A stretch of 64,000 bases of DNA from Vibrio vulnificus NBRC 15645 = ATCC 27562. Its GTDB lineage: Bacteria; Pseudomonadota; Gammaproteobacteria; Enterobacterales; Vibrionaceae. The translations under genes and the position numbers were made by a program. Position 1 is the stretch's first letter; each line of letters opens with the position of its first letter. The notes under the pieces were generated by a model. That model was given only the letters and a program-made list of their open reading frames with translations, was not told the origin of the DNA and searched no databases. This document shows, one piece after another, positions 28,313-38,409 of this stretch. The DNA lies in NCBI RefSeq assembly GCF_002224265.1, contig NZ_CP012881.1, forward strand, positions 2,418,001 to 2,482,000, written 5' to 3'.

Positions 28313-28868
28313 TTTTTTGCCCCCTTTGAGTTTGGTCTGAGTCTAACAGTTCTTTCAACTGATTTCTTGCGCGAAACAGACGCGTCATTACCGTATTTTT
28401 ATTGAGATCAAGGATATCTCCAATCTCTTCACCGCTAAATCCCCCCACAACTTGGAGAAACAGTGGCTCACGATATTCCACGTCTAACTTCATAATTTGC
28501 GCTTGCAACCATTCTTGCTGGTGGTGTTCATCATCAGTGACTTTAGCATCGTTGCCATAGTCATCAATATCCACGAGATCGAACTGTTTTCTTTCAAAAC
28601 GACGTGCATTCTCTCGTCTCAAAATCGTAATGAGCCAAGATTTTGCGGCTTTTTCATCTTGTAGGCTATCTAAAGATTTCCACGCTCTAAGGCAGGTCTC
28701 TTGCACAAGATCTTCGGCAATGGATTGATCTTTGCAAAGCCAGTAAGCGTAACGGTACAAATCTCGATGATAGGCTCGTACAAGTGCTTCGTATTTTCTT
28801 TGTCTGTCCATTTCCGTATTGACCGGAGCGTCAGACGTTTTCTTTCGGAATAATTCAAATATTGCCAC
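28305..28868 (-). CDS. ECF-type RNA polymerase sigma factor
   Basis: A sigma-70 family protein with region 2 (YRYAYWLCKDQSIAEDLVQET and AWKSLDSLQDEKAAKSWLITI) and region 4 (EPLFLQVVGGFSGEEIGDILDLNKNTVMTRLFRAR). It lacks regions 1 and 3, so it belongs to the ECF group. The start is uncertain: GTG 28868 has GGAGG 5 bases upstream; ATG 28880 (MEASVAIF) has no good ribosome site; the longest frame starts at TTG 28946. It is cotranscribed with the DUF3379 gene. The signal it answers is unknown. Confidence 0.87.
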   Translation of the reverse strand: MAIFELFRKKTSDAPVNTEMDRQRKYEALVRAYHRDLYRYAYWLCKDQSIAEDLVQETCLRAWKSLDSLQDEKAAKSWLITILRRENARRFERKQFDLVDIDDYGNDAKVTDDEHHQQEWLQAQIMKLDVEYREPLFLQVVGGFSGEEIGDILDLNKNTVMTRLFRARNQLKELLDSDQTQRGQKNG

Positions 28869-29315
28869 AGAAGCCTCCATACCTGCTCTGTGTGGGAATA
28901 GGAATGCATTTTTAATCGTATGATTCCTATCTGTTTTATCAATCAAGCGAGCCCGACACCTAGTCTAACGTAAATATTGATAAAAGAAATATTACAATTA
29001 TCTGTTGTATAACAAACAAGATTTTGATTCCGCTTTAACGTCGGAGTCCCATTGGACCTTATTGTTGGAGAAGAGTTCTATTTAGCATATCGATAATTTT
29101 ACACCTAAATGGGACGAAACCTGGCGAAAAGTGTTGCGAGCACTCGTTCGTAACCCAGTTCGTAAGCTAAGAAGAATAGAAATAAAGTGCAATTTAGATG
29201 ATAAAGATCAGGGAAAGTCAGGAATAACGCTTTGTATACGCACCAGTTAGCGCTAAATCACCATAAAATTGATCTAATTCAAAATCTGTAGCGACAAACT
29301 GGCTATAGTAAACCC

Positions 29316-29479
29316 TGTCATCTAGTTAACCCTTTGGGTTAGCGTGTTGAGCAAGATGACACTTCCTTTTGAAGGCTGACTTTACTTTCTCCTAATCAGG
29401 AAACTGATTATTTTCAATTGGCGTAAGTTAATTGTTTTATACCAATTCCAACCACACAGTACTGTGTGGTTTTTTTTTG
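29316..29479 (+). ncRNA. Candidate small RNA upstream of fadI
   Basis: A strong rho-independent terminator lies at 29450-29479 in a 700-bp space with no upstream plus-strand gene to terminate. Before it are two further hairpins: TAACCC/GGGTTA with a TTT loop (29328-29342) and TAATCAG/CTGATTA with a GAAA tetraloop (29393-29410). A -10-like TATAGT is at 29304-29309, though with no clear -35. Only tiny reading frames (14 codons or fewer) are present. The 5' end is a guess. It is not a small RNA I recognise. Confidence 0.4.
29450..29479 (+). terminator. Strong terminator in the fadI upstream region
   Basis: A perfect 22-base palindrome (AACCACACAGT then its complement) is followed by nine T. It ends a plus-strand transcript that begins within the intergenic region, since the upstream genes are on the minus strand. 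The fadI promoter lies further downstream, so this is not an attenuator of fadI from its own promoter. Confidence 0.88.
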
Positions 29480-29603
29480 CCTCTCAACTACCTGCCGTTG
29501 ACATTCTGGTTGATAATTGTCTGTAAGTTATTGAAATAAAAATAAGCATGCAGAGAGATTAGAATAATAGATCTACTAACCTCACGTTTATTTAAACGCA
29601 TGT

Positions 29604-29631
29604 TTGATAAATTTAACAAACTGATTACAAT
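29604..29631 (+). promoter_or_regulatory. Promoter of fadI-fadJ
   Basis: TTGATA (29604-29609) and TACAAT (29626-29631) are spaced by 16 bases. The predicted start is near 29638, about 30 bases before the fadI ATG. A FadR-type site overlaps the predicted start. Confidence 0.65.
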
Positions 29632-29633
29632 GC

Positions 29634-29650
29634 ATCAGGTCAGACCTCTT
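29634..29650 (+). promoter_or_regulatory. FadR-type operator at the fadI-fadJ promoter
   Basis: The 17 bases ATCAGGTCAGACCTCTT match the FadR consensus at most fixed positions, including the GGTC-n-GAC core and the terminal TT. Its location over the transcription start fits repression by FadR that is relieved by long-chain acyl-CoA. Confidence 0.75.
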
Positions 29651-29667
29651 GTTATTAAGGAGAAACA

Positions 29668-30975
29668 ATGGGCAAGCAGGAAGTGAAAACACGTCAGGGC
29701 GAGCGTGTTGCTATCGTCGCGGGGTTAAGAACTCCCTTCGCTCGTCAAAGTACAGAATTTAGTCAGGTGCCAGCTGTCGACCTAGGAAAAATGGTTGTTA
29801 GCGATTTGTTAGCGCGTACTGATATTGATCCGAAGCTGATTGAACAAGTGGTGTTTGGTCAAGTAGTTCAAATGCCGGAAGCGCCAAACATTGCCCGTGA
29901 AATCGTGTTGGGGACGGGCATGAACATTCATACGGATGCCTACAGTGTCACCAGAGCGTGTGCCACCAGTTTCCAATCGGCGGTGAACGTGGCAGAAAGC
30001 ATTATGGCTGGAGCGATTGATATTGGTATTGCCGGTGGTGCGGATTCTTCTTCTGTCTTGCCTATCGGTGTCTCGAAAAAGCTTGCTGCGAGTTTGTTGG
30101 CGTTAAGCAAAACCAAGACGTTGGGCCAAAAACTGAAAGTACTTTCTGGTTTGGGACTGAAAGATCTCATGCCGATACCCCCTGCTGTTGCGGAGTATTC
30201 TACAGGGCTCTCTATGGGCCAAACCGCAGAGCAAATGGCAAAAACGCATGGCATCACGCGTGCGGAGCAAGATGCGCTGGCGCATCGTTCTCACACGTTA
30301 GCGTCGCAAGCGTGGCGTGACGGTAAGATCGCCGGTGAGGTGATGACGGCATTCCCAGAGCCGTATAAGAAGTGGATAGCGGAAGACAATAATATTCGTC
30401 ATGACTCTACCTTAGAAGGCTATGCCAAACTTCGTCCAGCGTTTGACCGTCAATATGGCAGTGTGACCGCGGCAAACAGTACACCGTTAACCGATGGTGC
30501 TGCAGCGGTGTTATTGATGCGTGAAGGCCGTGCCAAAGAATTGGGTATGGAGATCCTTGGTTACATCCGAGGTTATGCTTTCTCAGCGATCGGCGTTGAG
30601 AGCGATATGTTGATGGGACCCTCTTACGCCACGTCGAAAGTTCTACAAAATACAGGTCTAGCGCTTTCTGATCTCACTCTGATTGACATGCATGAAGCGT
30701 TTGCAGCGCAGGCGCTGGCGAACGTGAAAATGTTTGCTTCAGATAAATTTGCTCAAGAGAATCTTGGCCGCTCAAAAGCGATGGGTGAGATTGATATGGA
30801 CAAGTTTAATGTGCTCGGCGGTTCCATTGCTTATGGTCACCCTTTTGCGGCAACGGGCGCACGCATGATGACGCAAACGTTGCGTGAGTTGAAACGTCGT
30901 GGCGGTGGTTTAGCGCTGAACACGGCTTGTGCGGCTGGTGGTTTGGGTGCTGCGATGATTCTGGAGGTTGAATAA
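29668..30975 (+). CDS. fadI: 3-ketoacyl-CoA thiolase FadI
   Basis: FadI performs the thiolytic last step of fatty-acid beta-oxidation. The 435-residue thiolase has active-site Cys C98 in TRACATSF, an [10 protein letters not shown] segment, the catalytic His region [15 protein letters not shown] and the C-terminal Cys in [14 protein letters not shown]. An AAGGAGA Shine-Dalgarno precedes the ATG. The length fits FadI rather than FadA (about 390). Its stop overlaps the fadJ start region by one base, and the two form an operon. Confidence 0.97.
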   Translation: MGKQEVKTRQGERVAIVAGLRTPFARQSTEFSQVPAVDLGKMVVSDLLARTDIDPKLIEQVVFGQVVQMPEAPNIAREIVLGTGMNIHTDAYSVTRACATSFQSAVNVAESIMAGAIDIGIAGGADSSSVLPIGVSKKLAASLLALSKTKTLGQKLKVLSGLGLKDLMPIPPAVAEYSTGLSMGQTAEQMAKTHGITRAEQDALAHRSHTLASQAWRDGKIAGEVMTAFPEPYKKWIAEDNNIRHDSTLEGYAKLRPAFDRQYGSVTAANSTPLTDGAAAVLLMREGRAKELGMEILGYIRGYAFSAIGVESDMLMGPSYATSKVLQNTGLALSDLTLIDMHEAFAAQALANVKMFASDKFAQENLGRSKAMGEIDMDKFNVLGGSIAYGHPFAATGARMMTQTLRELKRRGGGLALNTACAAGGLGAAMILEVE

Positions 30976-33092
30976 TGAGTGAGCAAAAAGCGTTTAATCT
31001 AAAGATTGATGAGCAGAACATTGCATGGCTTGGCATTGATGTTCCAAACGAAAAAATGAATACCCTTCAAGCGGCTTTTGCCGATGAAATGAAGGCGATT
31101 TTTGCTCAACTGAAAGACAGCAGTGGCCTAAAAGGGTTGATCGTTCATTCGTTGAAACCTGACAACTTTGTTGCAGGCGCGGATGTGCGAATGCTAGAAG
31201 CGTGCAAAACGGCTCCTGAAGCAGAAGCCCTTGCACGCCAAGGACAAGAGTTATTTCAACAACTTTCTGATTTGCCTTATCCAGTGGTGGCTGCAATCCA
31301 CGGCCCGTGTCTGGGTGGCGGTTTGGAATTGGCGTTAGCGTGTGATTTTCGTGTGTGTAGTGACGACGACGCCACTCGTCTTGGTTTGCCAGAAGTCCAG
31401 CTTGGTCTATTACCGGGTTCTGGTGGTACTCAGCGTCTCCCTCGTTTGATTGGTCTTCTTCCTTCATTGGATCTTATCCTGACGGGTAAACAGCTTCGAG
31501 CCAATAAAGCCAAAAAATTGGGCGTTGTTGACGCTTGTGTGCCACAAACTATTTTGTTGGATGTGGCAAAGCAGTTTGTTGAAAAAGGCAAGAAGCGCGC
31601 AAAACAAAAGGTGACGACAAAAGAGAAATTGCTCTCTGGGAGTGGGCTAGGGCGTAAGTTTGTGTTTGAACAAGCGGCGAAAAAAACGCACGAAAAAACA
31701 CGTGGTAACTACCCAGCGACTGTCGCCATCTTGCAAGTCATCCAGCATGGCCTTGAAAAAGGGATGAAGCAGGGCTTGGAGCTGGAAGCGAAGCGCTTTG
31801 GTGAGTTGGTCATGAGCAACGAGTCGAAGGCTTTACGTTCGATTTTCTTTGCCACTACGGAAATGAAAAAAGAAACGGGCAGTGAAGCAAAACCAAGTAA
31901 AGTCGGAATGGTCGGCGTGCTTGGTGGTGGCTTGATGGGCGCGGGTATCAGTCACGTCAGTGTGGCGAAAGCCAAAGTGCGAGTACGCATTAAAGACGTC
32001 AGCGATGACGGCGTTCTGAACGCCTTGAAATACAACTACAAGTTGTTTGATAAGCAGCGCAAACGCCGCATTCTCTCCAAAGCACAACTGCAGAGCAAAA
32101 TGCTGCAATTGAGCGGAGGAACCGATTTCACCAGCTTTAATCGCACCGATGTGGTGATTGAGGCGGTCTTTGAAGATCTGTCGCTCAAGCAACAAATGGT
32201 GGCGGATATTGAAGCAAATGCGAAGTCGGAGACTATCTTCGCGACCAATACCTCTTCTTTGCCAATCCATAAAATTGCCGAGAAGGCACAGAGGCCTGAG
32301 AACATTGTGGGTTTGCACTACTTTAGTCCGGTAGAGAAAATGCCATTGGTGGAAGTCATTCCGCATGAATCAACGTCGGAAGAAACCATTGCCACAGTGG
32401 TCGCTTTGGCGAAGAAACAAGGCAAAACGCCGATTGTGGTGAAAGACCAAGCGGGTTTCTATGTGAACCGAATTCTTGCGCCGTACATGAACGAATCTGC
32501 GCACATTTTGCTAGCAAATGAGCCGATCGATAAGATCGACACCGCGTTGTTGGATTTTGGCTTCCCGGTAGGCCCAATTACTTTGCTGGATGAAGTGGGT
32601 GTGGATATTGGTGCGAAGATCATGCCTATCCTTGTTGCTGAGTTGGGTGCTCGCTTTAAAGGGCCAGATGTGTTTGATGTGCTTCTCAATGATGGCCGCA
32701 AAGGTCGCAAGAGTGGAAAAGGCTTCTACACCTATAAAGGCAAGAAGAAAGAGGTGGATAAGTCCGTATACAAACTGCTGAAACTCACCCCAGAGTCGAA
32801 GCTGAGCGACAATGACATTGCGCTTCGTTGTGTGCTACCAATGCTCAACGAAGCGGTACGCTGCTTGGATGATGGCATTATTCGTTCTCCTCGTGATGGT
32901 GACATTGGGGCTATTTTTGGTATCGGTTTCCCTCCTTTCCTCGGTGGCCCGTTCCGTTATATGGACCAATTTGGTTTGAAGGAGTTGGTAGAGAAAATGA
33001 ACCAATTCGCAGAGAAATATGGCGATCGCTTTGCGCCGTGTGATGGCTTACTCACGCGTGCGGGAGAAGGACGTCGTTTCTATGACAACTAG
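30975..33092 (+). CDS. fadJ: Fatty-acid oxidation multifunctional enzyme FadJ
   Basis: FadJ combines enoyl-CoA hydratase and 3-hydroxyacyl-CoA dehydrogenase activities and pairs with FadI. The 705-residue protein has an N-terminal crotonase domain ([33 protein letters not shown]). The NAD-binding [11 protein letters not shown] follows near residue 317, then the dehydrogenase motif [16 protein letters not shown]. Length matches FadJ (about 715) rather than FadB by pairing with FadI. It ends at a strong terminator. Confidence 0.97.
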   Translation: MSEQKAFNLKIDEQNIAWLGIDVPNEKMNTLQAAFADEMKAIFAQLKDSSGLKGLIVHSLKPDNFVAGADVRMLEACKTAPEAEALARQGQELFQQLSDLPYPVVAAIHGPCLGGGLELALACDFRVCSDDDATRLGLPEVQLGLLPGSGGTQRLPRLIGLLPSLDLILTGKQLRANKAKKLGVVDACVPQTILLDVAKQFVEKGKKRAKQKVTTKEKLLSGSGLGRKFVFEQAAKKTHEKTRGNYPATVAILQVIQHGLEKGMKQGLELEAKRFGELVMSNESKALRSIFFATTEMKKETGSEAKPSKVGMVGVLGGGLMGAGISHVSVAKAKVRVRIKDVSDDGVLNALKYNYKLFDKQRKRRILSKAQLQSKMLQLSGGTDFTSFNRTDVVIEAVFEDLSLKQQMVADIEANAKSETIFATNTSSLPIHKIAEKAQRPENIVGLHYFSPVEKMPLVEVIPHESTSEETIATVVALAKKQGKTPIVVKDQAGFYVNRILAPYMNESAHILLANEPIDKIDTALLDFGFPVGPITLLDEVGVDIGAKIMPILVAELGARFKGPDVFDVLLNDGRKGRKSGKGFYTYKGKKKEVDKSVYKLLKLTPESKLSDNDIALRCVLPMLNEAVRCLDDGIIRSPRDGDIGAIFGIGFPPFLGGPFRYMDQFGLKELVEKMNQFAEKYGDRFAPCDGLLTRAGEGRRFYDN

Positions 33093-33127
33093 TTTCTAAA
33101 CCAGCCAATGGCTTAGTGCAAAAAAGT

Positions 33128-33157
33128 AAAACAGGCTACTCTCGGGTAGCCTGTTTT
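33128..33157. terminator. Bidirectional terminator between fadJ and the M16 protease gene
   Basis: A 12-bp inverted repeat AAAACAGGCTAC/GTAGCCTGTTTT around a 6-base loop between convergent genes, with T-rich sequence after it. Confidence 0.88.
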
Positions 33158-33215
33158 GTTTGCTTCTTTGCTTGCCTGCTTGTTTCTTTGCTCAATATCT
33201 AAACCAGATTGAATG

Positions 33216-35993
33216 CTAACCGAGGCCGACATCTTTTGGCCTTAGCTGAAACTCTTCAATCGAGCCAATTTCCTGACCAAGGTGAATTTTCGGTGCATCG
33301 GCGTGGGCGATACCTTGTGTATGCATCACTAAACGATTCGCTGTTCTTGGTTTGAGTTCATTTACCACAAAGCGGATCATGTCGGCACGAGTTAAGTTTT
33401 TCAGCTCCTCGAGCACTTTCTCGCGCTGATTGAACTCAATGTCTTTATTGCCGATGGCAACCCACAAACGTTGCGCTCTGCTGCGTAAGGTGGTGTCTGG
33501 TGCGGAGATTTGATTCCAGAGTCCGCGCTTACTGCTGTGCCATTGATATTCATTGAGCTCTAGCAACACCATGTAAAACGCATTCAAAAATTCATCAATC
33601 GAGCGCACTAATTCCGCTGGTGCTGAGTTTGGCGATTGCACATACAGCACGATTCCGGGGTGTTTGTTTAATGGCATGTTGCCGGTTCCCACCATGTAAC
33701 CAAGTTGCTGTTTAGTGCGAATTTCGTGGAAAAAGGTTGCAGACATCAAGTGGTTGGCAAGAGAGTAAAGTGCGATGCTGTGCGGTGAGGTGTCTTCACA
33801 TTGATGATAAATCACCACCGCAGAGTCCTGTTGGCCACATTCCACTTCTCGTTGGAAGCTGCCATTTGCACCAAGCATAATCAGTGGACGCAAGGCTTCT
33901 TCGTAGCGTTGTTCTTTAACACGCAGCGCATTTTTGAGAGTTGTTGCCATATCATGAGCTTGTTGTCGTTGCCAATCACCATAGACAAACATTTCCACGT
34001 GAAGCTCTGCCAATATTTCATCGACGAACTCGGCCAACTCTTCCACTTCAATCTCCTGTAAGGCTTCAATGAGCTTGGAAAAGGGAGGGTTGTTTGGCTG
34101 TAAAATGCCTGTCATTGCATTAAATAGTTGAGAAATAGGACGATCTTGCGCCGAATTTCGCCAACTGCGGAGCAACTGTTTTTTGATGTTGTCAAATCGA
34201 ATCGGGCTGAAATCTCGCGTTGCAAAGCGCTTGAGGATCATCTCAAGCAACTGTGGCAGTTTTTGTGAGAAACCCGAGAGCGTTAGGGTGACGCCGCCTT
34301 GATGAGCGTACATGTTGTACCCCATTCCGGCAATTTCGGCTTGATAAGTTTCTTTGGCCAACGAGTCGAGGAACATCTCAACACACAGTCGGGTTTTGAC
34401 AATATTCTTCGCCGAAGAAACCGCGTGTGGGCTGTCTATCGCCACGTAAAGCACCCCTTTAGGTACTTTAAATTCGGTGTCCTGTAAGTGCCAGAGGCGG
34501 AACCCTTCAAGATCTTCAATCAACTGTGGCAGGGTTTCATCCGCTTCGAGCGGATTGGGATCCAGTTCGTAACAGATAAATGGGTTTCGCGCTGGAAGCT
34601 CAAACCCCCAACCTGGGTTAATTTGCGCGTAGTTTTGTTTTTGCTCTCCACTAAAAGGCGTAACACGGTATGGGGTGAAGTACCATGCCGCTTCTTTGTC
34701 TGCCTCAAAGCCTTTTGCTATCAACGTTACGCGCAGATTTTCAACAGTAAAATAGTCAAACAAAGAGCGCAGCAGCGCCTCATCGTACTTCGCCATTTTA
34801 TAATCGCCATAGATGGTGTCTTCCGCAGCGTAATGCTGCATGTTAATCACCAAATGACTGACCATGTCGAACGGTCGAGAGGGCTCTTGGAAGCGAAACG
34901 CAGACTCAAGTACCGCTTGTTTTTCTTTGTATCGCCACTCTTCAAGCCCTTCTGCTTTGATCAAACGAATATACTGGAAAACGGCTTGAATAATCTCATC
35001 GGTATGGGCGAGCCCGTCTTTCGTCAAAGTACAACTGACGGTGAAATCACGGTAATTACTGCCAGCAGCGCCACCGCCAGCAGAGAGAGAGGTCACCCAG
35101 TTTTTGTTTTTCAGCTTGAGCATCAAACTGCCTTCTCCCTCATAACCAAGCAGATGGGCAAAGTAGGAAAGCGGTTTGGTTGAGTAGTGATGATCCATGC
35201 CTGGCAGAGGAAATGTCATAATGAGCTTACGTATCTCTTTGAGCGGCTCAATGTTCACCAAAATGCCTGTGCTGTTTTCATCACTGATGGGTACGGCTAT
35301 CGATTTACCCGCTAAATGGTTGTTGGTAATGGATCCGAATTTTTCTTCTGCCCATGTTTGCAGTTGATCAAGACTTTGTGGCCCATAGATAGTCAAGGTC
35401 ATTAAATCGGATGAATAATGAGTGCGATAGAAGTCTACGATCTCTTGGCGAATGGAAATGCCATCTCTGTCGTTGAGCGTTTCCAAGTTACCGACGGAAA
35501 ATTTTGCAAAAGGATGATTCGGATTAACCACTTCCTTATTAACTTGATAGAAGCGTCTTGAGTCGTCGTTCAATTTCAGACGATATTCAGATTCGACCGC
35601 TTGGCGTTCTTTATCCAGAGCCTCTTCGTTAAACAAAGGCGCGACAAAAAACTGACTAAATCGGTCTAGCGCTTTTTCAAAAACATTGGCGCTGACGTCA
35701 AAAAAGAAACAAGTATGTTCAGTCCCCGTCCAAGCATTATTGCTGCCGCCATGCTGGTTAATATAACTTTGAAAATCGCCTACTTTAGGGTATTTTTCCG
35801 TCCCCAAAAACAGCATGTGTTCAAGATAATGGGCAAGGCCTTCTCGTTCGATAGGATCATCAAAATGCCCGACATTGACCGCAAGAGCCGCAGCTGATTT
35901 GGTGGCGTCTTCGGAGCTGATCAGCAAAACTCTCAACTGGTTATCGAGCGTCAAGTAACGATAGTGATGAGTGTCATTTGGACTTAAGTGCAC
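33216..35993 (-). CDS. M16 (insulinase/pitrilysin-type) zinc protease
   Basis: The 925-residue protein is a four-domain inverzincin with the HxxEH zinc site at residues 55-59 (AHYLEHMLFLGTEKYP) and a downstream conserved ERQAVESEY that supplies the third ligand. The C-terminal M16 halves are also present. It resembles E. coli protease III (Ptr) and insulin-degrading enzyme. It has no visible signal peptide (starts MHLSPNDTHHYRY), unlike periplasmic Ptr, so a cytoplasmic location is likely. The start is GTG 35993, with GGAG 7 bases upstream. Confidence 0.93.
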   Translation of the reverse strand: MHLSPNDTHHYRYLTLDNQLRVLLISSEDATKSAAALAVNVGHFDDPIEREGLAHYLEHMLFLGTEKYPKVGDFQSYINQHGGSNNAWTGTEHTCFFFDVSANVFEKALDRFSQFFVAPLFNEEALDKERQAVESEYRLKLNDDSRRFYQVNKEVVNPNHPFAKFSVGNLETLNDRDGISIRQEIVDFYRTHYSSDLMTLTIYGPQSLDQLQTWAEEKFGSITNNHLAGKSIAVPISDENSTGILVNIEPLKEIRKLIMTFPLPGMDHHYSTKPLSYFAHLLGYEGEGSLMLKLKNKNWVTSLSAGGGAAGSNYRDFTVSCTLTKDGLAHTDEIIQAVFQYIRLIKAEGLEEWRYKEKQAVLESAFRFQEPSRPFDMVSHLVINMQHYAAEDTIYGDYKMAKYDEALLRSLFDYFTVENLRVTLIAKGFEADKEAAWYFTPYRVTPFSGEQKQNYAQINPGWGFELPARNPFICYELDPNPLEADETLPQLIEDLEGFRLWHLQDTEFKVPKGVLYVAIDSPHAVSSAKNIVKTRLCVEMFLDSLAKETYQAEIAGMGYNMYAHQGGVTLTLSGFSQKLPQLLEMILKRFATRDFSPIRFDNIKKQLLRSWRNSAQDRPISQLFNAMTGILQPNNPPFSKLIEALQEIEVEELAEFVDEILAELHVEMFVYGDWQRQQAHDMATTLKNALRVKEQRYEEALRPLIMLGANGSFQREVECGQQDSAVVIYHQCEDTSPHSIALYSLANHLMSATFFHEIRTKQQLGYMVGTGNMPLNKHPGIVLYVQSPNSAPAELVRSIDEFLNAFYMVLLELNEYQWHSSKRGLWNQISAPDTTLRSRAQRLWVAIGNKDIEFNQREKVLEELKNLTRADMIRFVVNELKPRTANRLVMHTQGIAHADAPKIHLGQEIGSIEEFQLRPKDVGLG

Positions 35994-36151
35994 GTTGCGT
36001 CTCCGAAAATGTCAATATTGTTATTATGAACCTGAAAAGAGCGGGTGCAAATTCTCTGTGGTATTTCCATGGCGAATATTGAGATTGATAACGCTTTGCG
36101 TACCTCTCTTTAACAGATTGTTAAGAAAGTCGAAGTCTTTAGCAAGTGAAT

Positions 36152-36160
36152 TGATATAAT
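36152..36160 (+). promoter_or_regulatory. Possible extended -10 promoter in the 316-bp space before sixA
   Basis: TGATATAAT gives a perfect extended -10 element on the plus strand; no good -35 is seen. The start would be near 36167, about 140 bases before sixA. The remainder of 35994-36309 holds only short unconvincing reading frames. Confidence 0.35.
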
Positions 36161-36309
36161 TGTCGCGGCTGAGTCGAATAAGATCATCAAATAAATACTC
36201 GTCATTGTGCTGTGATGGCAGCGCAAAGCGGATCGAAAAATGCAAAGAAGAATGCAAGCGCCTAAACGCGTCAAATGATAATGATCCGAATTGAGTCCAA
36301 GGATATTAC

Positions 36310-36774
36310 ATGAAAGTACTAATTATGCGTCACGGTGAAGCGGAACATTTCGCCGACAGTGATGCGCAACGAGCCTTAACCACTCGTGGTCGTCTAGAAT
36401 CGGAGACCGTAGCGAAAGCGTGTGCCGAACATGGCATCACACATTTTGATAAGGTTCTTGTTAGCCCTTACCTACGAGCGCAACAAACTTGGCAAGAAAT
36501 CAGTGGTTATTTTCAAGCCGACGCAGTGGAAACCTGTGAAGACATCACCCCTTATGGGCAGTCTGAGCAAGTTTATGATTACTTGTGCGCGCTGATTGAA
36601 GTTGAGCAACCAGAGCAGATTCTGCTGGTTTCACACCTTCCTTTGGTAGGGTATTTGACAGCGGAGTTTGTCAAAGACATGTCTGCGCCGATGTTCCCGA
36701 CATCCGGCATGGTGTGTGTGGAGTTTGAACCGAGCCAGCATCGTGGCGAAATCCGTTTTAGTTTAAGACCGTAG
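36310..36774 (+). CDS. sixA: Phosphohistidine phosphatase SixA
   Basis: SixA removes phosphate from histidine on HPt or phosphotransfer proteins. The 154-residue protein belongs to the histidine phosphatase (RHG) superfamily, with catalytic H8 in MRHGEAE, the SPYLRAQQTW segment and the second histidine in LLVSHLPLVGY. Its place after fadIJ matches the enterobacterial order fadI-fadJ-sixA, with the M16 protease inserted here. It converges on smrB. Confidence 0.95.
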   Translation: MKVLIMRHGEAEHFADSDAQRALTTRGRLESETVAKACAEHGITHFDKVLVSPYLRAQQTWQEISGYFQADAVETCEDITPYGQSEQVYDYLCALIEVEQPEQILLVSHLPLVGYLTAEFVKDMSAPMFPTSGMVCVEFEPSQHRGEIRFSLRP

Positions 36775-36856
36775 CTAGAGCCTAATAGTGGTTAGAGCGC
36801 AATAACGAAAAGAAGGACGCTGCAGGAGAGAGTCACCTGCAGACGTGTGAGCGGTT

Positions 36857-37387
36857 TTATTTCTCAGGGATTGAGAGCAGAACAAGCAGGGCGCCATCTC
36901 CGCCAAATTCAAGTGGTGCTTGGTGGAAGGCCAGCACATCAGGATGCTGCGCGAGCCACAGTGGCGTTTTTTGCTTGAGAATGTGCTTCCCGATACCGTG
37001 TTGCACGCAAGCACAATGCACTTCATTTTTCACACAGTACGCGATCATTGCGCCAAGTTCACGCTTCGCTTCTTGTTGTGTCATCCCGTGCATATCAAGA
37101 AACACATCGGGGACATACACCCCGCGTCGCAGGCGTTTGACTTCATAGGTGGACACGTCGTCACGTGCGTAACGGGTCGGCCCTTCTTCGCTTAAAAGAG
37201 GCACAAACTCGTCTGAGAAATAGAATTCAGAGTCACTGGCTTCACGGCTAATACGCTTGATTTCTTTTTGTTTAGTATTTCTGTTTGGTTGCTGGACTAT
37301 GGTATCCTGAGGCAACTTTTTTATGCCCTGTACTGCTTCCCGGAATAATGAGAAATCGTCGTCAAGGTCGTTGTCTTTGTTACTCAT
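36857..37387 (-). CDS. smrB: Ribosome rescue endonuclease SmrB
   Basis: SmrB (YfcN) cleaves mRNA at collided ribosomes to start rescue. The 176-residue protein has a variable N-terminal part and a C-terminal Smr domain with the DxH element in LDMHGMTQQEA and the HGIGKHILK loop. Length is close to the E. coli protein. It is divergent from prmB, as in enterobacteria. Confidence 0.95.
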   Translation of the reverse strand: MSNKDNDLDDDFSLFREAVQGIKKLPQDTIVQQPNRNTKQKEIKRISREASDSEFYFSDEFVPLLSEEGPTRYARDDVSTYEVKRLRRGVYVPDVFLDMHGMTQQEAKRELGAMIAYCVKNEVHCACVQHGIGKHILKQKTPLWLAQHPDVLAFHQAPLEFGGDGALLVLLSIPEK

Positions 37388-37446
37388 GGGTTTAACACTA
37401 AATATTTACATCATTGGCAGTATTGTAGCGCTTTTCGGAGGCAATT

Positions 37447-38379
37447 TTGGATAAGATTTTTGTAGAAGAGGCAGTTTCTGAGCTTCATTCTCTTCAAGAT
37501 ATGATTCGTTGGACAGTGAGCCGCTTTAATGCCGCCAATTTGTTTTACGGTCACGGCACTGATAATGCTTGGGATGAAGCGGTTCAGCTAATCCTTCCTA
37601 CGCTCTATTTACCGATTGATGTGCCTCCGCATGTATTGAACTCACGTTTGACCAGTAGCGAGCGTTTGCGCGTTGTTGAGCGTGTGGTTAAGCGTATCAA
37701 TGAACGTACGCCAACCGCTTACCTGACCAACAAAGCTTGGTTCTGTGGCTTAGAGTTCTTCGTTGACGAGCGCGTACTTGTGCCACGTTCACCAATTGGT
37801 GAACTTATCCAAGCGCAATTTGAACCATGGTTAATCGAAGAGCCAGTACGCATTATGGATCTGTGTACGGGCAGTGGCTGTATTGCAATTGCCTGTGCTC
37901 ATGCTTTCCCTGAAGCTGAAGTGGATGCCATTGATATCTCGGTGGATGCACTTGCAGTAGCCGAGCAAAACATTCAAGACCACGGCATGGAGCAACAAGT
38001 TTTCCCTATTCGTTCCGATTTATTCCGTGATTTGCCAAAAGAGCAATACAACATCATCGTGACCAATCCACCATACGTGGATGAAGAAGACATGAATAGC
38101 CTACCAACGGAGTTCACTCATGAGCCTGCCTTGGGCCTTGCTGCTGGAACTGATGGTCTTAAACTCGTGCGTCGTATTTTGGCGAATGCACCGGATTACC
38201 TAACAGAGAAAGGTATTTTGGTCTGTGAGGTGGGCAACTCAATGGTACACATGATGGAGCAATATCCACATATTCCATTCACTTGGCTTGAGTTTGAAAA
38301 TGGCGGCCACGGCGTCTTCTTGCTCACGCGCGAGCAGTTGTTGGCGTGTGCTGAGGATTTCCGTCTATACAAAGACTAA
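37447..38379 (+). CDS. prmB: Ribosomal protein uL3 glutamine methyltransferase PrmB
   Basis: PrmB methylates a glutamine of ribosomal protein L3 using SAM. The 310-residue protein has the SAM-binding motif [15 protein letters not shown] and the catalytic NPPY in [12 protein letters not shown]. The start is TTG 37447, supported by GGAGG at 37437-37441. It lies upstream of aroC, as in enterobacteria, but separated by a strong terminator. Confidence 0.97.
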   Translation: MDKIFVEEAVSELHSLQDMIRWTVSRFNAANLFYGHGTDNAWDEAVQLILPTLYLPIDVPPHVLNSRLTSSERLRVVERVVKRINERTPTAYLTNKAWFCGLEFFVDERVLVPRSPIGELIQAQFEPWLIEEPVRIMDLCTGSGCIAIACAHAFPEAEVDAIDISVDALAVAEQNIQDHGMEQQVFPIRSDLFRDLPKEQYNIIVTNPPYVDEEDMNSLPTEFTHEPALGLAAGTDGLKLVRRILANAPDYLTEKGILVCEVGNSMVHMMEQYPHIPFTWLEFENGGHGVFLLTREQLLACAEDFRLYKD

Positions 38380-38409
38380 GCATTAACCCCTTTGCTGACA
38401 CTTTTTGAG

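Noticed and set aside
28946..29667. Searched for a hidden protein gene or mobile element in the long gap before fadI
   Set aside because: Only frames of 14 codons or fewer seen in the part examined; no repeats or transposase remnants.
34488..35183. 231-codon plus-strand frame opposite the M16 protease
   Set aside because: Composition typical of an antisense shadow; the protease motif lies on the other strand.
36024..36257. 77-codon minus-strand frame between the M16 protease gene and sixA
   Set aside because: No membrane segment, motif or clear ribosome site; it spans the probable sixA promoter. Could be real only if conserved in relatives.
36819..36843. Inverted repeat CTGCAGG/CCTGCAG between sixA and smrB
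   Set aside because: Stem of only 7 bp with a 9-base loop and no T tract on either side, so not called as a terminator.
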